Assembly: GCA_027315005.1 (NCBI GenBank)
Contig: DAHUZT010000118.1
Location: 1 to 48,463 of the forward strand
DNA length: 48,463 nucleotides
DNA from: Acidimicrobiaceae bacterium
Lineage (GTDB): Bacteria > Actinomycetota > Acidimicrobiia > Acidimicrobiales > RAAP-2
Reading direction: 5' to 3'
This document shows positions 33,763-42,392 of this stretch, in pieces. The notes under the pieces are model-generated. The model did no database searches, was not told where the DNA came from, and saw only the letters and a list, made by a program, of their open reading frames with translations. Numbering within the stretch: the first letter of the stretch is position 1; each line of letters begins with the position of its first letter. A program made the position numbers and the translations under genes.

Positions 33763-34706
33763 TCACTCGCCGGCCAGATCCCGCCGGAGGAAGGCGAGCG
33801 TCCCGGCCAGCGTGGCCAGGGCACCTAGGGAAGACCGAGGTGTCGAGGAGCCTGTGGCTGAGGCTGACGACGCCCCGGACCAGGTCGACCAGGAACGCCC
33901 GGACCACCAGGCCGTAGGTGGCCACGGGGCGGTCCGGGGCCACACGCCGACCACCATGGCGCCGAACCCCAGCACGAGGAGAGCCGTGGGGCCAGGTTGG
34001 TCCCGGCCTCCACCATTGCGCGGAACGGGACCCCCGATCCCGAGCCGGCCCCGTCCAGCCAGGCGCAGCCCCCGCCCACGACCCCGAGGACCGCCACCGT
34101 CGTCTGCCCCGTCGTCGGACAAGAACAGCTCCTCCAACGAGGGCTCGCGGCCGAGGAGCCGGCGGGCCCGGCTCGAGGAGAGCGCCCGGAGAGCGGCTCC
34201 ACGCTGCCCTTGACCTGGCCCCGGAGCACCTGGCCGTCGACTTCGACCGCGCCCACCCCGGGGACCCCTATGAGGTCCGGGGGGCGGCATCGAAGGTGGC
34301 CTCGACGCTCAGGGCCGAGAGGTCGCACCTGGGCCAGGGTCCCGATGTCCACCGGGGAACAGGCCCGCGGGATCCCGATGCGGTCGCACTGCGCTCCGAG
34401 CCCGCTCAGGATGTGGGGGGACAAGAACACGCTCTGGCCCCGGCCCCTGGCCTCGTGGACCGCCTGTTCCATGAGCGGGTCCAACCCGTCGGTCGGCTCG
34501 TCCAGGACGAGCAGCTCGGCCCGGGTCATGAGCGCCGCCACCACCACGAGGATCTGGCGGTTCCCCTGTTGACCCGGAACCGCCGGTCCAGGTCGAGCTG
34601 GAACCGCTTGGATCAGGCCGAGGAGGCGGCGGACGGTGGTGGTCTTCCCGGCTCCGTTCGGCCCGAGGTAGCCCAGGACCTCACCCTGCCCGGGCCGGCC
34701 CGGCAC
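33763..34706 (-). pseudogene. Decayed ABC-2 type exporter (ATPase and permease remnants)
   Basis: Read on the minus strand, the remnant begins abruptly at GYLGPNGAGKTTTVRRLLGLI (Walker A) without the normal N-terminal 25-30 residues. It then jumps to GQQGNRQILVVVAALMTRAE, a YSxGNRQ-type signature, so about 60 residues with the Q-loop are missing. LLVLDEPTDGLDP (Walker B) follows. The ATPase C-terminus (EPSLEELFL) and permease pieces (LGFGAMVVGVWPRTAP; YGLVVRAFLVDLVRG) appear in other frames, so there are several frameshifts. No intact copy is present. It lies at the end of the arcB-arcC-usp unit. Confidence 0.75.
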
Positions 34707-34712
34707 CGGCGC

Positions 34713-35147
34713 TCAGTGCCGCACCACCAACACCGGGCAGTGGGCGTTGGTGACGCAGTGCTCGGAGACCGAGCCGAGCACCATGCCGACGAACGCGCCG
34801 TGCCCCCGATTGCCGACCACCAGCAAGGTGGCGCCCTTCGACGCCTCGACCAGGATCGGCGCCGGGTGACCTTCGGCCGCCGAGCGGCGCACCTCCAACC
34901 CGGGGTGGGCCTGCTTCACTGCCGTCTCTGCGTCAGCCAGGAGATGCTCGGCGTCCTCGGCCGGATTGAACTGCTCGGGCAGCACCATCGGGGCGCCGTA
35001 GGTGCTGGGCCACTCCCAGGCGGTGACCAGTTCCAGCTCGGCCCCGATCAGCTCGGCCTGCCGGGCCGCCCACGCCACGGCGTCTTCGGACGCGGCCGAC
35101 CCGTCGACCCCGACCACCACCCGTCCGCCGCTTCCGGTTGCGCTCAT
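34713..35147 (-). CDS. Universal stress protein (UspA family)
   Basis: 144 residues, ATG behind AAAGGAGGGG, an unusually strong ribosome binding site. Single USP domain: VVVGVDGSAASEDAVAWAARQAEL at the N-terminus and the ATP-binding pattern GATLLVVGNRGHGAFVGMVLGSVSEHCVTNAHCPVLVV in consecutive pieces at the C-terminus (G-2x-G-9x-G-S type), so it should bind ATP. The start overlaps the end of the decayed arcC by ATGA, placing it in the arcB operon behind the DosR-like box at 37211-37224. USPs of this kind are classic members of mycobacterial dormancy regulons. Confidence 0.9.
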   Translation of the reverse strand: MSATGSGGRVVVGVDGSAASEDAVAWAARQAELIGAELELVTAWEWPSTYGAPMVLPEQFNPAEDAEHLLADAETAVKQAHPGLEVRRSAAEGHPAPILVEASKGATLLVVGNRGHGAFVGMVLGSVSEHCVTNAHCPVLVVRH

Positions 35148-36115
35148 CGTCGCCCCTCCTTTGGTCTCCAGTCCGAGGCCCACCGGCACCTGGCGCGCCC
35201 AGGGGCCGTGGAGGCGACGGCGGGTCGATCGGTCACGAGTTCGACGCCGGGACCAACATAGGTGCCCGTGGCCCCGGCCAGGAGGGACGCCATCTCGGCG
35301 AGGCCCCCGATGTACGCCGGGTTCCCGGTCGCCTCCACGAACCGGCAGGACGCTTCGACCTTTGAACCCATGGATCCGGCGGCGAAGCGCTCCGTTCGCA
35401 GGGCTTCGGGGCTGACCCGACGCAACGCCACGGCGTGGTCGTGCCGAACCCGAGCTCGACCACGCCGACGTCGCTCAAGCGCACCAGCGCGTCGGACCCG
35501 AGTTCAACGGCGACCAACGACGCGCTCAGGTCCTTGTCGGTCACCGCTCCGACGCCGGCCAACCGTCCATCCGGTACCCCGACGACCCGGATCCCGCCGC
35601 CACCAGCGCAGACCACCACCACCCCCGCGGCCAACAGCGACCAGATGACGGGCAGTTCGGCCAACCCGATTCGGCTCGGGCCAAGCGACTAGCCGACGCC
35701 ACCGATCCCCGCCCGCGGCGATCAAGCGAAGCGGGCCGCCAGCCGCCGTGCCTCGGCTTCGAGGTACGCCGGGCCGACGAACTTGGTCGGGTGGTCGTCG
35801 GCGGCCACCAGGGTCTGGGAGAGGAGGCCGACCACCCGGCGACCGGGCACGGCGTTCTCGATCGCCTCGGCGATGAGCCAGCCGATCATTCCCTCGTTCT
35901 AAGCACCGAGCGCGTCGAAGGGATGGGGGTGGTCGAAGGAGGGGTCGCTCGCACTCTCGAGGGCCAACAGGCCGACCTGGGGTCCGTTGCCGGGGGTGAC
36001 GACCACGTCGCGCTCGGCGAGGAGCGGGACCAGTGCGGCCACCCCGGATCTCGGCCGCCGGCACCTCGCCTCCTTGGAGGACGGCGTTGCCGCCCAGCGT
36101 CACGACCAGGCGCAC
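35144..36115 (-). pseudogene. arcC: Decayed carbamate kinase gene
   Basis: It starts with GTG at 36115, 1 nt after the arcB stop codon, as VRLVVTLGGNAVLQGGE (ArcC N-terminus). A frameshift follows. In the next frame VVVTPGNGPQVGLLALESA and FDALGA are interrupted by TAG where ArcC normally has Gln (GAQ-type), then NEGMIGWLIAEAIENAVPG continues. More frame changes precede VVVVCAGGGGIRVVG with VTDKDLSASLVA, and again FAAGSMGSKVEASCRFVEATGNPAYIG. Nearly the whole family sequence is still recognisable, so inactivation is recent. The gene would have made ATP from carbamoyl phosphate produced by ArcB. At least one stop and three frame changes make sequencing error an unlikely sole cause. Confidence 0.85.
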
Positions 36116-36116
36116 C

Positions 36117-37112
36117 TCAGTCCCCGATGGTCGCCGTCATCAGCGCCTTGATGGTGTGCAGGCGGTTCTCTGCCTGGTCGAACACGATCGAGGCGTCCGA
36201 CTCGAAAACCTCGTCGGTGACCTCGAGCGCGCTCAACCCGCGCTGTTCAAAGATGCGCGCGCCGATCTCGGTCTCGGTGTCGTGGAGCGCCGGCAGGCAG
36301 AGCATGAACCGGACGTGGGAGTTGCCGGTGGCGTGCATGACGGCGTGGTTCACCTGGTACGGGAGGAGCAGGTCGATGCGCTCGCCCCACTCCTCGGCCG
36401 GCTCGCCCATCGACAGCCAGACGTCGGTGTACAAGAAGTCGGCACCGTGCACGGCGCCGAAGACGTCCTCGGTCAGGGTGATCCGCGCCCCCGACGACGA
36501 GGCGAGGTCCCGGGCGATGGCACGCACCGCACCGGTCGGCCACAGCGTCTCGGGGGCGGCGATCCGCACGTCGGCCCCGAGCAGGGCCCCGGTCACGAGC
36601 AGCGAGTTGGCCGTGTTGTTCCGGGCGTCACCCAAGTAGCAGAAGGTCACCGCGTCGATCGCCTTGGTCGTGTGATCGCGCATGGTGAGGACGTCGGCCA
36701 GCATTTGGGTCGGGTGCCACTCGTCGCTAAGCCCGTTCCACACCGGCACCCCCGCGTGCTCGGCCAGGGTCTCGACACTTCGCTGGGAGAACCCCCGGTA
36801 TTCGATGCCGTCGAACATCCGCCCGAGCACCCGGGCGGTGTCGGCCATGGACTCCTTCTTGGTCATCTGGCTCTCGCCCGGACCGAGGTAGCTGGTGTGG
36901 GCCCCCTGGTCGTGGGCCGCCACCTCGAAGGCCTGCTTGGTCCGGGTCGAGGGCTTCTCGAAGATCAGGGCCACGTTGCGGCCCACCAGTCGTCGGACCT
37001 CGGTGCCGGCCCGCTTGACCGCTCGCAGCTCAGCCGCCAGGTCGACGAGGTACATGAACTCGTCCTTGGAGAGATCGGACTCCTTCAACAAGCTTCTGCC
37101 CACCAGGTCCAT
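36117..37112 (-). CDS. arcB: Catabolic ornithine carbamoyltransferase
   Basis: 331 residues. Carbamoyl-phosphate site [16 protein letters not shown] at about 52-67 (STRT), [11 protein letters not shown], and the ArcB-like run [18 protein letters not shown]. The adjacency to arcC and this signature favour the catabolic enzyme (citrulline to ornithine plus carbamoyl phosphate, arginine deiminase route) over anabolic ArgF. The usual HCLP loop reads [12 protein letters not shown]: the His is Leu, one base change (CAC to CTC), while the substrate-binding Cys remains. Activity may be reduced. No arcA is in the window. The upstream DosR-like box with TAACGT suggests induction at low oxygen. Confidence 0.88.
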   Translation of the reverse strand: MDLVGRSLLKESDLSKDEFMYLVDLAAELRAVKRAGTEVRRLVGRNVALIFEKPSTRTKQAFEVAAHDQGAHTSYLGPGESQMTKKESMADTARVLGRMFDGIEYRGFSQRSVETLAEHAGVPVWNGLSDEWHPTQMLADVLTMRDHTTKAIDAVTFCYLGDARNNTANSLLVTGALLGADVRIAAPETLWPTGAVRAIARDLASSSGARITLTEDVFGAVHGADFLYTDVWLSMGEPAEEWGERIDLLLPYQVNHAVMHATGNSHVRFMLCLPALHDTETEIGARIFEQRGLSALEVTDEVFESDASIVFDQAENRLHTIKALMTATIGD

Positions 37113-37182
37113 GGTCCGAGACTCCTTTCCGACCCGCTCAGGCCGGGTCGCGCTCGGCGGGCCGGCTCATGCAGCGCGGCCC

Positions 37183-37224
37183 ACGTTACGACTGGGGACA
37201 CCGACGAGGAAGGGCCTTGGTCAC
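37183..37224 (-). promoter_or_regulatory. DosR-like box and -10 facing arcB
   Basis: On the minus strand GTGACCAAGGCCCT (37224-37211), exactly 22 nt, then TAACGT (37188-37183), the best TANNNT hexamer of the set. The box is one base shorter in its spacer than the others. The -10 ends 70 nt before the arcB start. Confidence 0.6.
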
Positions 37225-37238
37225 CGCCGCCAAGGGGC

Positions 37239-37281
37239 GTGACCTTCGGCCCTATCCCCATCGACCGGCCCGTGCCATCGA
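37239..37281 (+). promoter_or_regulatory. DosR-like box and -10 region facing the DUF1918 gene
   Basis: GTGACCTTCGGCCCT (37239-37253), 22 nt, then CATCGA (37276-37281), a weak -10. The box lies back-to-back with the arcB-facing box, 14 bp apart, so the divergent pair may be co-regulated. Confidence 0.55.
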
Positions 37282-37303
37282 TGGAGTGACGAGAGGAGTC
37301 GAC

Positions 37304-37510
37304 ATGAAGGCGAACATCGGCGACCGGATCGTGATCCGCGGTCACCGGGTTGGCGAGCCGGACCGCGACTGCGAGGTCATCGAGATCCACGGTGAGGACG
37401 GCTCACCCCCGTATCTGGTCCGATGGGGGGACAGCGAACACGAGAGCCTTTTCTTCCCCGGGCCGGACGCCGCGATCGACCACTACGACCGAGCGGCCAA
37501 CGGGGTCTGA
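37304..37510 (+). CDS. DUF1918 small protein
   Basis: 68 residues, ATG behind GAGAGGAG. The sequence MKANIGDRIVIRGHRVGEPDRD, followed by CEVIEIHGEDGSPPYLVRW and GHxSLFFPGPDA-like HESLFFPGPDAAIDHY, is the DUF1918 domain, an SH3-like beta-barrel found mostly in Actinobacteria. The biochemical role is unknown. It often lies near universal stress and CBS-domain genes, and does here. Confidence 0.88.
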   Translation: MKANIGDRIVIRGHRVGEPDRDCEVIEIHGEDGSPPYLVRWGDSEHESLFFPGPDAAIDHYDRAANGV

Positions 37511-37526
37511 TCCTCGGGCCCCGAGC

Positions 37527-37712
37527 ATGAGACGCGGTCGGAAAGAGCCACATCGGTGGGTGTGGGTTCGAAAGTCTGGCCGGTTGGTCGGCATGCTCAC
37601 GGTCGACGATCTGCTCATCAACGTCGCGAGCGAGCTCGCCGACCTGGCTCGCCCAGAGACCACCGAGGTCGTCTTCGGACACCACGACCCGCCACCAGCA
37701 GCCACCGACTGA
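37527..37712 (+). pseudogene. C-terminal fragment of a CBS-domain protein
   Basis: The frame contains VWVRKSGRLVGMLTVDDLLINVASELADLARPETTEVVFG in continuous pieces. This is the end of a CBS domain (xGRLVGxLTxDDLL) and the tail usual in actinobacterial CBS proteins of about 150 residues. The first CBS domain and half of the second are absent, and the ATG at 37527 has no ribosome binding site. It is therefore a remnant. A CBS protein (Hrp1) is a DosR target in mycobacteria, which fits the neighbourhood. Confidence 0.6.
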
Positions 37713-37769
37713 CCTTCTCGCCGCCCAACAGAGTCCTTCGTGACGACGTGCACGAGCGACCCGGGCACG

Positions 37770-37812
37770 GGGTCTTTGGGCCCTTCCTCCACAAGACGCT
37801 TGGCGCGATGCT
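37770..37812 (+). promoter_or_regulatory. DosR-like box and -10 of the 2-oxoacid oxidoreductase operon
   Basis: GGGTCTTTGGGCCCT (37770-37784), exactly 22 nt, then GATGCT (37807-37812). A GAAGAGAGG ribosome-binding stretch follows, and the GTG start is at 37840. Confidence 0.6.
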
Positions 37813-37839
37813 CGATGCGGGAAGAGAGGTGGGCGTGTC

Positions 37840-38439
37840 GTGGTGCTCACACGGACAGACAACTGGCAAGTCCGCTTCCATGGTCGCGGAGGCCAGGGGG
37901 TAGTGACCGGAGCCGAGCTGCTGTCGGTGGCGGCCTTCATGGAGGGCCACTACAGCCAGGCCTTCCCCACCTTCGGGTCGGAGCGGGCCGGGGCGCCGGT
38001 GACCGCATTCTGCCGGGTCTCGGACCGCCCGATCCGCACCCGTTCCCCCATCACCACCCCCGACGTGGTGATCGTCCAGGACCCCACCCTGGTGCACTTG
38101 CCCGAGGTCTTCGCCGGCCTGAAGGCCGGCGGCCTGGCCATCATCAATTCGGCTCGACCGCCCGGGTCACTCGGATTGGACCAGCTCGGGATCGGCGAGG
38201 TGATCACCGTCCCGGCGACCGAGCTCGCGCTCGCCCACCTGGGACGGCCGCTTCCCAACGCGGTGCTGCTCGGTGGGTTGGCGGCCCTCTCAGAGATGGT
38301 GGGGCTCGAGGCGCTCCTGAGCGCGATCAACCAGCGCTTCGAGCCCGGGCTCGCCTCGGCCAACGGGTCGGCGGCCGCAGAGGCCTTCAGGCTGGTCGCC
38401 CGAAGTGGCGTGGAGGCCCTCCTTGCTCCGGCAGATTGA
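37840..38439 (+). CDS. 2-oxoacid:ferredoxin oxidoreductase, gamma subunit
   Basis: 199 residues, GTG start. The domain opens VRFHGRGGQGVVTGAELLSVAAF, the GxGGQG signature of the gamma subunit, then FPTFGSERAGAPVTAFCRVS and VIVQDPTLV. First gene of a four-gene unit whose products form the gamma, alpha and beta subunits plus an electron-transfer flavoprotein. The complex converts a 2-oxoacid and CoA to acyl-CoA and CO2 with reduced ferredoxin, an oxygen-sensitive reaction suited to the DosR-like promoter upstream. Whether pyruvate or another 2-oxoacid is used cannot be read from this subunit. Confidence 0.88.
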   Translation: MVLTRTDNWQVRFHGRGGQGVVTGAELLSVAAFMEGHYSQAFPTFGSERAGAPVTAFCRVSDRPIRTRSPITTPDVVIVQDPTLVHLPEVFAGLKAGGLAIINSARPPGSLGLDQLGIGEVITVPATELALAHLGRPLPNAVLLGGLAALSEMVGLEALLSAINQRFEPGLASANGSAAAEAFRLVARSGVEALLAPAD

Positions 38440-39691
38440 GGGGTCCCGCGCCGTCGCCGACACCGTGGTGGCCTGCCGCCCCGAGGTCGTCTGCGCCTAC
38501 CCGATCACCCCCCAGACCCACATCGTGGAGGCCGTCGGGGCCGCGGTGAAGTCGGGAGCCCTTGCGCCGTGCCGGTTCATCAACGTGGAATCGGAGTTCG
38601 CCGCCATGTCCGTCGCCATCGGCGCGTCGGCCACCGGTGCCCGGGCTTACACGGCGACCGCCAGCCAGGGGCTGCTCTTCATGATCGAGGCGGTGTACAA
38701 CGCCTCGGGGCTCGGTCTGCCGATCGTGATGACGCTGGCCAACCGGGCGATCGGCTCGCCGATCAACATCTGGAACGACCACAGCGACGCCATGGCGGTC
38801 CGCGACAGCGGCTGGGTTCAGCTGTTCGCCGAGACCAACCAGGAGGCCGCCGACCTCCACGTCCAGGCATTCCGTCTGGCCGAGGAGCTCTCAGCCCCGG
38901 TCATGGTGTCGATGGACGGCTTCCTGCTCACCCATGCGGTGGAGCAGGTCGACGTGCCGATCCAAGCCGAGGTGGACGCCTTCCTGCCGCCCTATGAGCC
39001 CCGCCAGGTCCTCGACCCGGCCGATCCCGCCTCGATCGGGGCGATGGTCGGACCCGACGCCTTCGAGGAGGTCCGTTACCTGGTCCACCTGCGCCAACTT
39101 CAGGCCCTGGACCGGATCGAGCGGATCGCCGAGCGGTTCGCCGAGACATTCGGCCGCCGCTCGGGCGGCCTCATCACCAGGTATCGCTCGGAGGACGCGA
39201 GCGTGGTCGTGGTCGCGCTGGGCTCGATCGTCGGGACCCTGAAGGACGTGGTTGACGCGCTGCGCGAGCGCGGCGAACGGGTCGGGGTCATCGGCGTGAC
39301 CACCTTCCGGCCGTTCCCCCATGCGGCCATCGCCGAGGCCACCGGCAACGCCGAGCGGGTCGTGGTCATCGAGAAGGCGCTGAGCCCCGGGGTGGGCGGG
39401 ATCCTCTCGACCGACGTGGCCTACGCCATCGCCGACGCCAAGCGCCGGGTGGCCACGGTGGTGGCTGGGCTCGGCGGCCGGGCCATCACCGAACGCTCCC
39501 TGCTCGCGCTGCTCGACGATGCCCTCGCTGGGCGGCTCGAGCCGCTCGAGTTCCTTGATCTCGACCGGGGCGTCGCCGAGCACCAGCTGGCCCGCCTCGC
39601 CGACGTGCGCCGCAGCGGAGCCATCCCCGAGAACATCCTGCGGGACATCGGGGTGACCGGTTTCGCCCCACACCTCGGGGTGCCGCGGTGA
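38423..39691 (+). CDS. 2-oxoacid:ferredoxin oxidoreductase, alpha subunit
   Basis: 422 residues if TTG at 38423 is the start: GGAGG sits 6 nt before it and the product begins MLRQIEGSRAVADTV, as in homologues. A GTG at 38405 would add MAWRPS with no ribosome binding site. Motifs: CAYPITPQTHIVEAVG (YPITP), SEFAAMSVAIGASATGARAYTAT, and the C-terminal domain VGVIGVTTFRPFP. The alpha subunit binds CoA and, with beta, the thiamine diphosphate. It overlaps gamma by 17 nt and beta by 4. Confidence 0.9.
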   Translation: MLRQIEGSRAVADTVVACRPEVVCAYPITPQTHIVEAVGAAVKSGALAPCRFINVESEFAAMSVAIGASATGARAYTATASQGLLFMIEAVYNASGLGLPIVMTLANRAIGSPINIWNDHSDAMAVRDSGWVQLFAETNQEAADLHVQAFRLAEELSAPVMVSMDGFLLTHAVEQVDVPIQAEVDAFLPPYEPRQVLDPADPASIGAMVGPDAFEEVRYLVHLRQLQALDRIERIAERFAETFGRRSGGLITRYRSEDASVVVVALGSIVGTLKDVVDALRERGERVGVIGVTTFRPFPHAAIAEATGNAERVVVIEKALSPGVGGILSTDVAYAIADAKRRVATVVAGLGGRAITERSLLALLDDALAGRLEPLEFLDLDRGVAEHQLARLADVRRSGAIPENILRDIGVTGFAPHLGVPR

Positions 39692-40701
39692 TCCCCGCCG
39701 AGCCGGTCAAGTTCTACCAAGTGGGGAGCTTCGCGGCCGGCAACCGCCTGCTCCCGGCCGAGCTGCGCACGGTGCAGGCCGACGCCAGCCGAGCCAACTC
39801 GCTGACCTCGGGCCACCGGGCCTGCCAGGGCTGCGGGGAGGCGCTCGGGGCCCGCTACGTGCTCGACGCGGCCATGCGGGCCACCGACGGGGCGCTCATC
39901 GCGGTCAACGCCACCGGCTGCCTGGAGGTCTTCACCACCCCGTACCCGGAGACCTCCTGGCGGATCCCCTGGATGCACTCGCTGTTCGGCAACGCCCCGG
40001 CGGTGGCGACCGGTGTGGCCGCGGCGCTCGAAGCACGGGGCCGCTCCGACGTGCGGGTCGTGGCCCAGGCCGGCGACGGCGGCACGGTCGACATCGGCTT
40101 CGGGACCCTCTCAGGCATGTTCGAGCGCGACGACGACGTGCTGTTCGTCTGCTACGACAACCAGGCCTACATGAACACCGGGGTGCAGCGCTCGGGGGCC
40201 ACCCCGCCGGCGGCCCGGACGGCGACCACCGAGGCGGTCGGCCCCGAACCGGGGAACCCCTTCGGCCAGGGCAAGAACATGCCGGCGTTGGCCATGGCCC
40301 ACGGCTTGGGTTACGTCGCCACCGCCACCGTGGCCGAGCTCCACGACCTCGAGGTCAAGGTGGTGCGGGCCATGGAGTACCGGGGGGCCCGGTACCTGCA
40401 CGTCCTCGTGCCCTGCCCACTCGGGTGGGCGAGCGAGCCGGCCGACACGATCCGGGTCGCCCGCCTCGCCAAGGAGTCCGGCCTGTTCCCGGTGTTCGAG
40501 GCCGAGCGCGGTGAGGTGACGAGGGTCTCGTCCATCCGCCACCGGGTGCCGGTCGAGAACTACCTCGCCCTCCAGGGTCGCTACCGCCACCTCTTCGGGG
40601 CCGACGGCACGGTGGCCCGGCCCGACATCGTCGGCCGCATCCAGGCATTGGCCGACGCCAACATCGCCCGCTATCGACTGCTCGAGGGGGCCGAGCCATG
40701 A
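39688..40701 (+). CDS. 2-oxoacid:ferredoxin oxidoreductase, beta subunit
   Basis: 337 residues, GTG in a GTGA overlap. CQGCGEALGARYVLDAA near residue 49 holds two of the cysteines of the proximal [4Fe-4S] cluster; TGCLEV and LVPCPLGW supply the others. The thiamine-diphosphate site is GDGGTVDIGFGTLSGMFERDDD followed by YDNQAYMNTG. These are the standard PorB features. It carries the catalytic cofactor and passes electrons to ferredoxin domains. The delta (ferredoxin) subunit has no separate gene here; its role may be taken by the downstream flavoprotein. Confidence 0.9.
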   Translation: MIPAEPVKFYQVGSFAAGNRLLPAELRTVQADASRANSLTSGHRACQGCGEALGARYVLDAAMRATDGALIAVNATGCLEVFTTPYPETSWRIPWMHSLFGNAPAVATGVAAALEARGRSDVRVVAQAGDGGTVDIGFGTLSGMFERDDDVLFVCYDNQAYMNTGVQRSGATPPAARTATTEAVGPEPGNPFGQGKNMPALAMAHGLGYVATATVAELHDLEVKVVRAMEYRGARYLHVLVPCPLGWASEPADTIRVARLAKESGLFPVFEAERGEVTRVSSIRHRVPVENYLALQGRYRHLFGADGTVARPDIVGRIQALADANIARYRLLEGAEP

Positions 40702-42329
40702 CCGAGCGACCGTTCGGCATCACCCTGGAGGTCGGCTCCAGCCTGGCCAACAAGACCGGCTCGTGGCGGGTGGAGCGCCCGGTGTACGTGGACCGCCTTC
40801 CCCCCTGCAACGATGCCTGCCCGGCCGGGGAGAACGTCCAGGGCTGGCTGTACCAGGCCGAGGAGGGGGCCTACGAGGCCGCTTGGCGGACCCTGGTCGA
40901 GGACAACCCGATGCCGGCCATCATGGGACGGGTCTGCTACCGGCCGTGCGAGACCGCCTGCAACCGGGCGAAACTGGACGAGGCACTGGGCATCAACGCC
41001 GTCGAGCGCTTCTTGGGCGACGAGGCGATGGCCGCCGGCTGGGAGCTGCCGGCCCCGGCGACGCACCCCCACCCGCGGCGGGTCCTCGTGGTCGGTGCCG
41101 GTCCGGCCGGGCTCGCGGCCGCGTACCACCTCCGACGGCTCGGCCACCACCCGACTCTCGTCGACGCCTCCGAGCACCCGGGCGGGATGATGCGCTACGG
41201 CATCCCCCGCTACCGGCTGCCCCGGGAGATCCTCGACTTCGAGGTGGACCGCCTCTTGGCTCTGGGCATCGACCTCGAGTGCAACCATCGGGTCGACGAC
41301 TTGGCCGCAGCCATGGCCGACGGCGGGTTCGACGCCACCGTGCTGGCAATCGGGGCCCAGGTGGGTCGGCGTACCTACATCCCCGCCGGCGACTCGGCCA
41401 AGATCCTCGATGCCGTCTCCCTCCTGCACTCGATGGAGGGCGAGGAGCCCCCGCGCCTCGGGCGCCGGGTGATCGTCTACGGCGGCGGCGACACCGCCAT
41501 GGACGCGGCGCGCACCGCCAAGCGGCTCGGCGCCACCGAGGCCCTGGTCCTCTACCGCCGGACCCCCGAGCGGATGCCCGCCCACCCCTCCGAGGTGGAG
41601 GAGGCGCTGGAGGAAGGCGTCCAGATGCGGTGGCTCTCGACGATCACCGCGGTGCAGGACGGCAAGCTGGTGGTCGAGCACATGGAGCTCGACGACTCGG
41701 CGTTCCCCCGGCCCACCGGCGCCTTCGAGGAGGTCCCGGCCGACGCGCTGGTCCTCGCCCTGGGCCAGGACTGCGACCTCTCGCTCCTCTCGTCACTGCC
41801 CGACGTCAAGGTGGCCGAGGGGCTGGTGGACGTGGGAGGCGACCTCATGACCGGCCACCCCGGGCTCTTCGCCACCGGCGACGCGGTGAGCGACGAGCGC
41901 ACGGTGACCACGGCCATCGGGCACGGCAAGCTGGCGGCGCGGGCCGCCGCCACCTGGCTCGAGGGCCGGCAGTGGCAGCACCCGCCCCGCCACCAGCTGG
42001 CGGACTTCGAGCACCTGAACCCGTGGTACTACGCCGACGCGCCCAAGACCCTGCGGCCCCGGCTCGAGTTGGCCCGGCGAATCTCGACCTTCGACGAGGT
42101 GGAGGGGGGTCTCGACGAGACCCACGCCTTGTTCGAGGCCCGCCGCTGCCTGTCGTGTGGGAACTGCTTCGAGTGCGACAACTGCTTCGGGGTCTGCCCC
42201 GACAACGCGGTGCTGAAGCTCGGCCCGGGTCGGCGCTATCGGTTCGACTACGACTTCTGCAAGGGGTGCGGCATCTGCGTCAACGAGTGCCCCTGCGGGG
42301 CCATCGTCATGGAGCCCGAGGTTGGCTGA
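40698..42329 (+). CDS. GltD-like FAD/NADPH oxidoreductase with a C-terminal 2[4Fe-4S] ferredoxin domain
   Basis: 543 residues, ATG in an ATGA overlap with the beta subunit gene. The N-terminal Fe-S helical domain has CNDACPAG and CYRPCETACNR. FAD-binding VLVVGAGPAGLAAAYHL is at about 129 and the pyridine-nucleotide loop VIVYGGGDTAMDAARTA at about 258; the closing FAD motif is GLFATGDAV. From about 484 a ferredoxin segment follows: CLSCGNCFECDNCFGVCP and CKGCGICVNECPCGAI. The protein joins the flavin part of glutamate synthase small subunits/NfnB with a bacterial ferredoxin and probably links the PorABG complex to NAD(P)H. No glutamate synthase large subunit is near. The first cluster motif has additional Cys at x2 spacing. 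Confidence 0.88.
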   Translation: MTERPFGITLEVGSSLANKTGSWRVERPVYVDRLPPCNDACPAGENVQGWLYQAEEGAYEAAWRTLVEDNPMPAIMGRVCYRPCETACNRAKLDEALGINAVERFLGDEAMAAGWELPAPATHPHPRRVLVVGAGPAGLAAAYHLRRLGHHPTLVDASEHPGGMMRYGIPRYRLPREILDFEVDRLLALGIDLECNHRVDDLAAAMADGGFDATVLAIGAQVGRRTYIPAGDSAKILDAVSLLHSMEGEEPPRLGRRVIVYGGGDTAMDAARTAKRLGATEALVLYRRTPERMPAHPSEVEEALEEGVQMRWLSTITAVQDGKLVVEHMELDDSAFPRPTGAFEEVPADALVLALGQDCDLSLLSSLPDVKVAEGLVDVGGDLMTGHPGLFATGDAVSDERTVTTAIGHGKLAARAAATWLEGRQWQHPPRHQLADFEHLNPWYYADAPKTLRPRLELARRISTFDEVEGGLDETHALFEARRCLSCGNCFECDNCFGVCPDNAVLKLGPGRRYRFDYDFCKGCGICVNECPCGAIVMEPEVG

Positions 42330-42343
42330 GGGGCCATGCCCGT

Positions 42344-42386
42344 GGGCCTTTCGGTCCTTCCCTTCACCGGGCGATCGGCGCAGGTT
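42344..42386 (+). promoter_or_regulatory. DosR-like box and -10 before a 54-residue ORF
   Basis: GGGCCTTTCGGTCCT (42344-42358), exactly 22 nt, then CAGGTT (42381-42386), then 6 nt to an ATG at 42393. The 6-nt distance equals that at the two promoters near 47.75 and 48.26 kb, implying a leaderless transcript. Confidence 0.55.
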
Positions 42387-42392
42387 GGCCCA

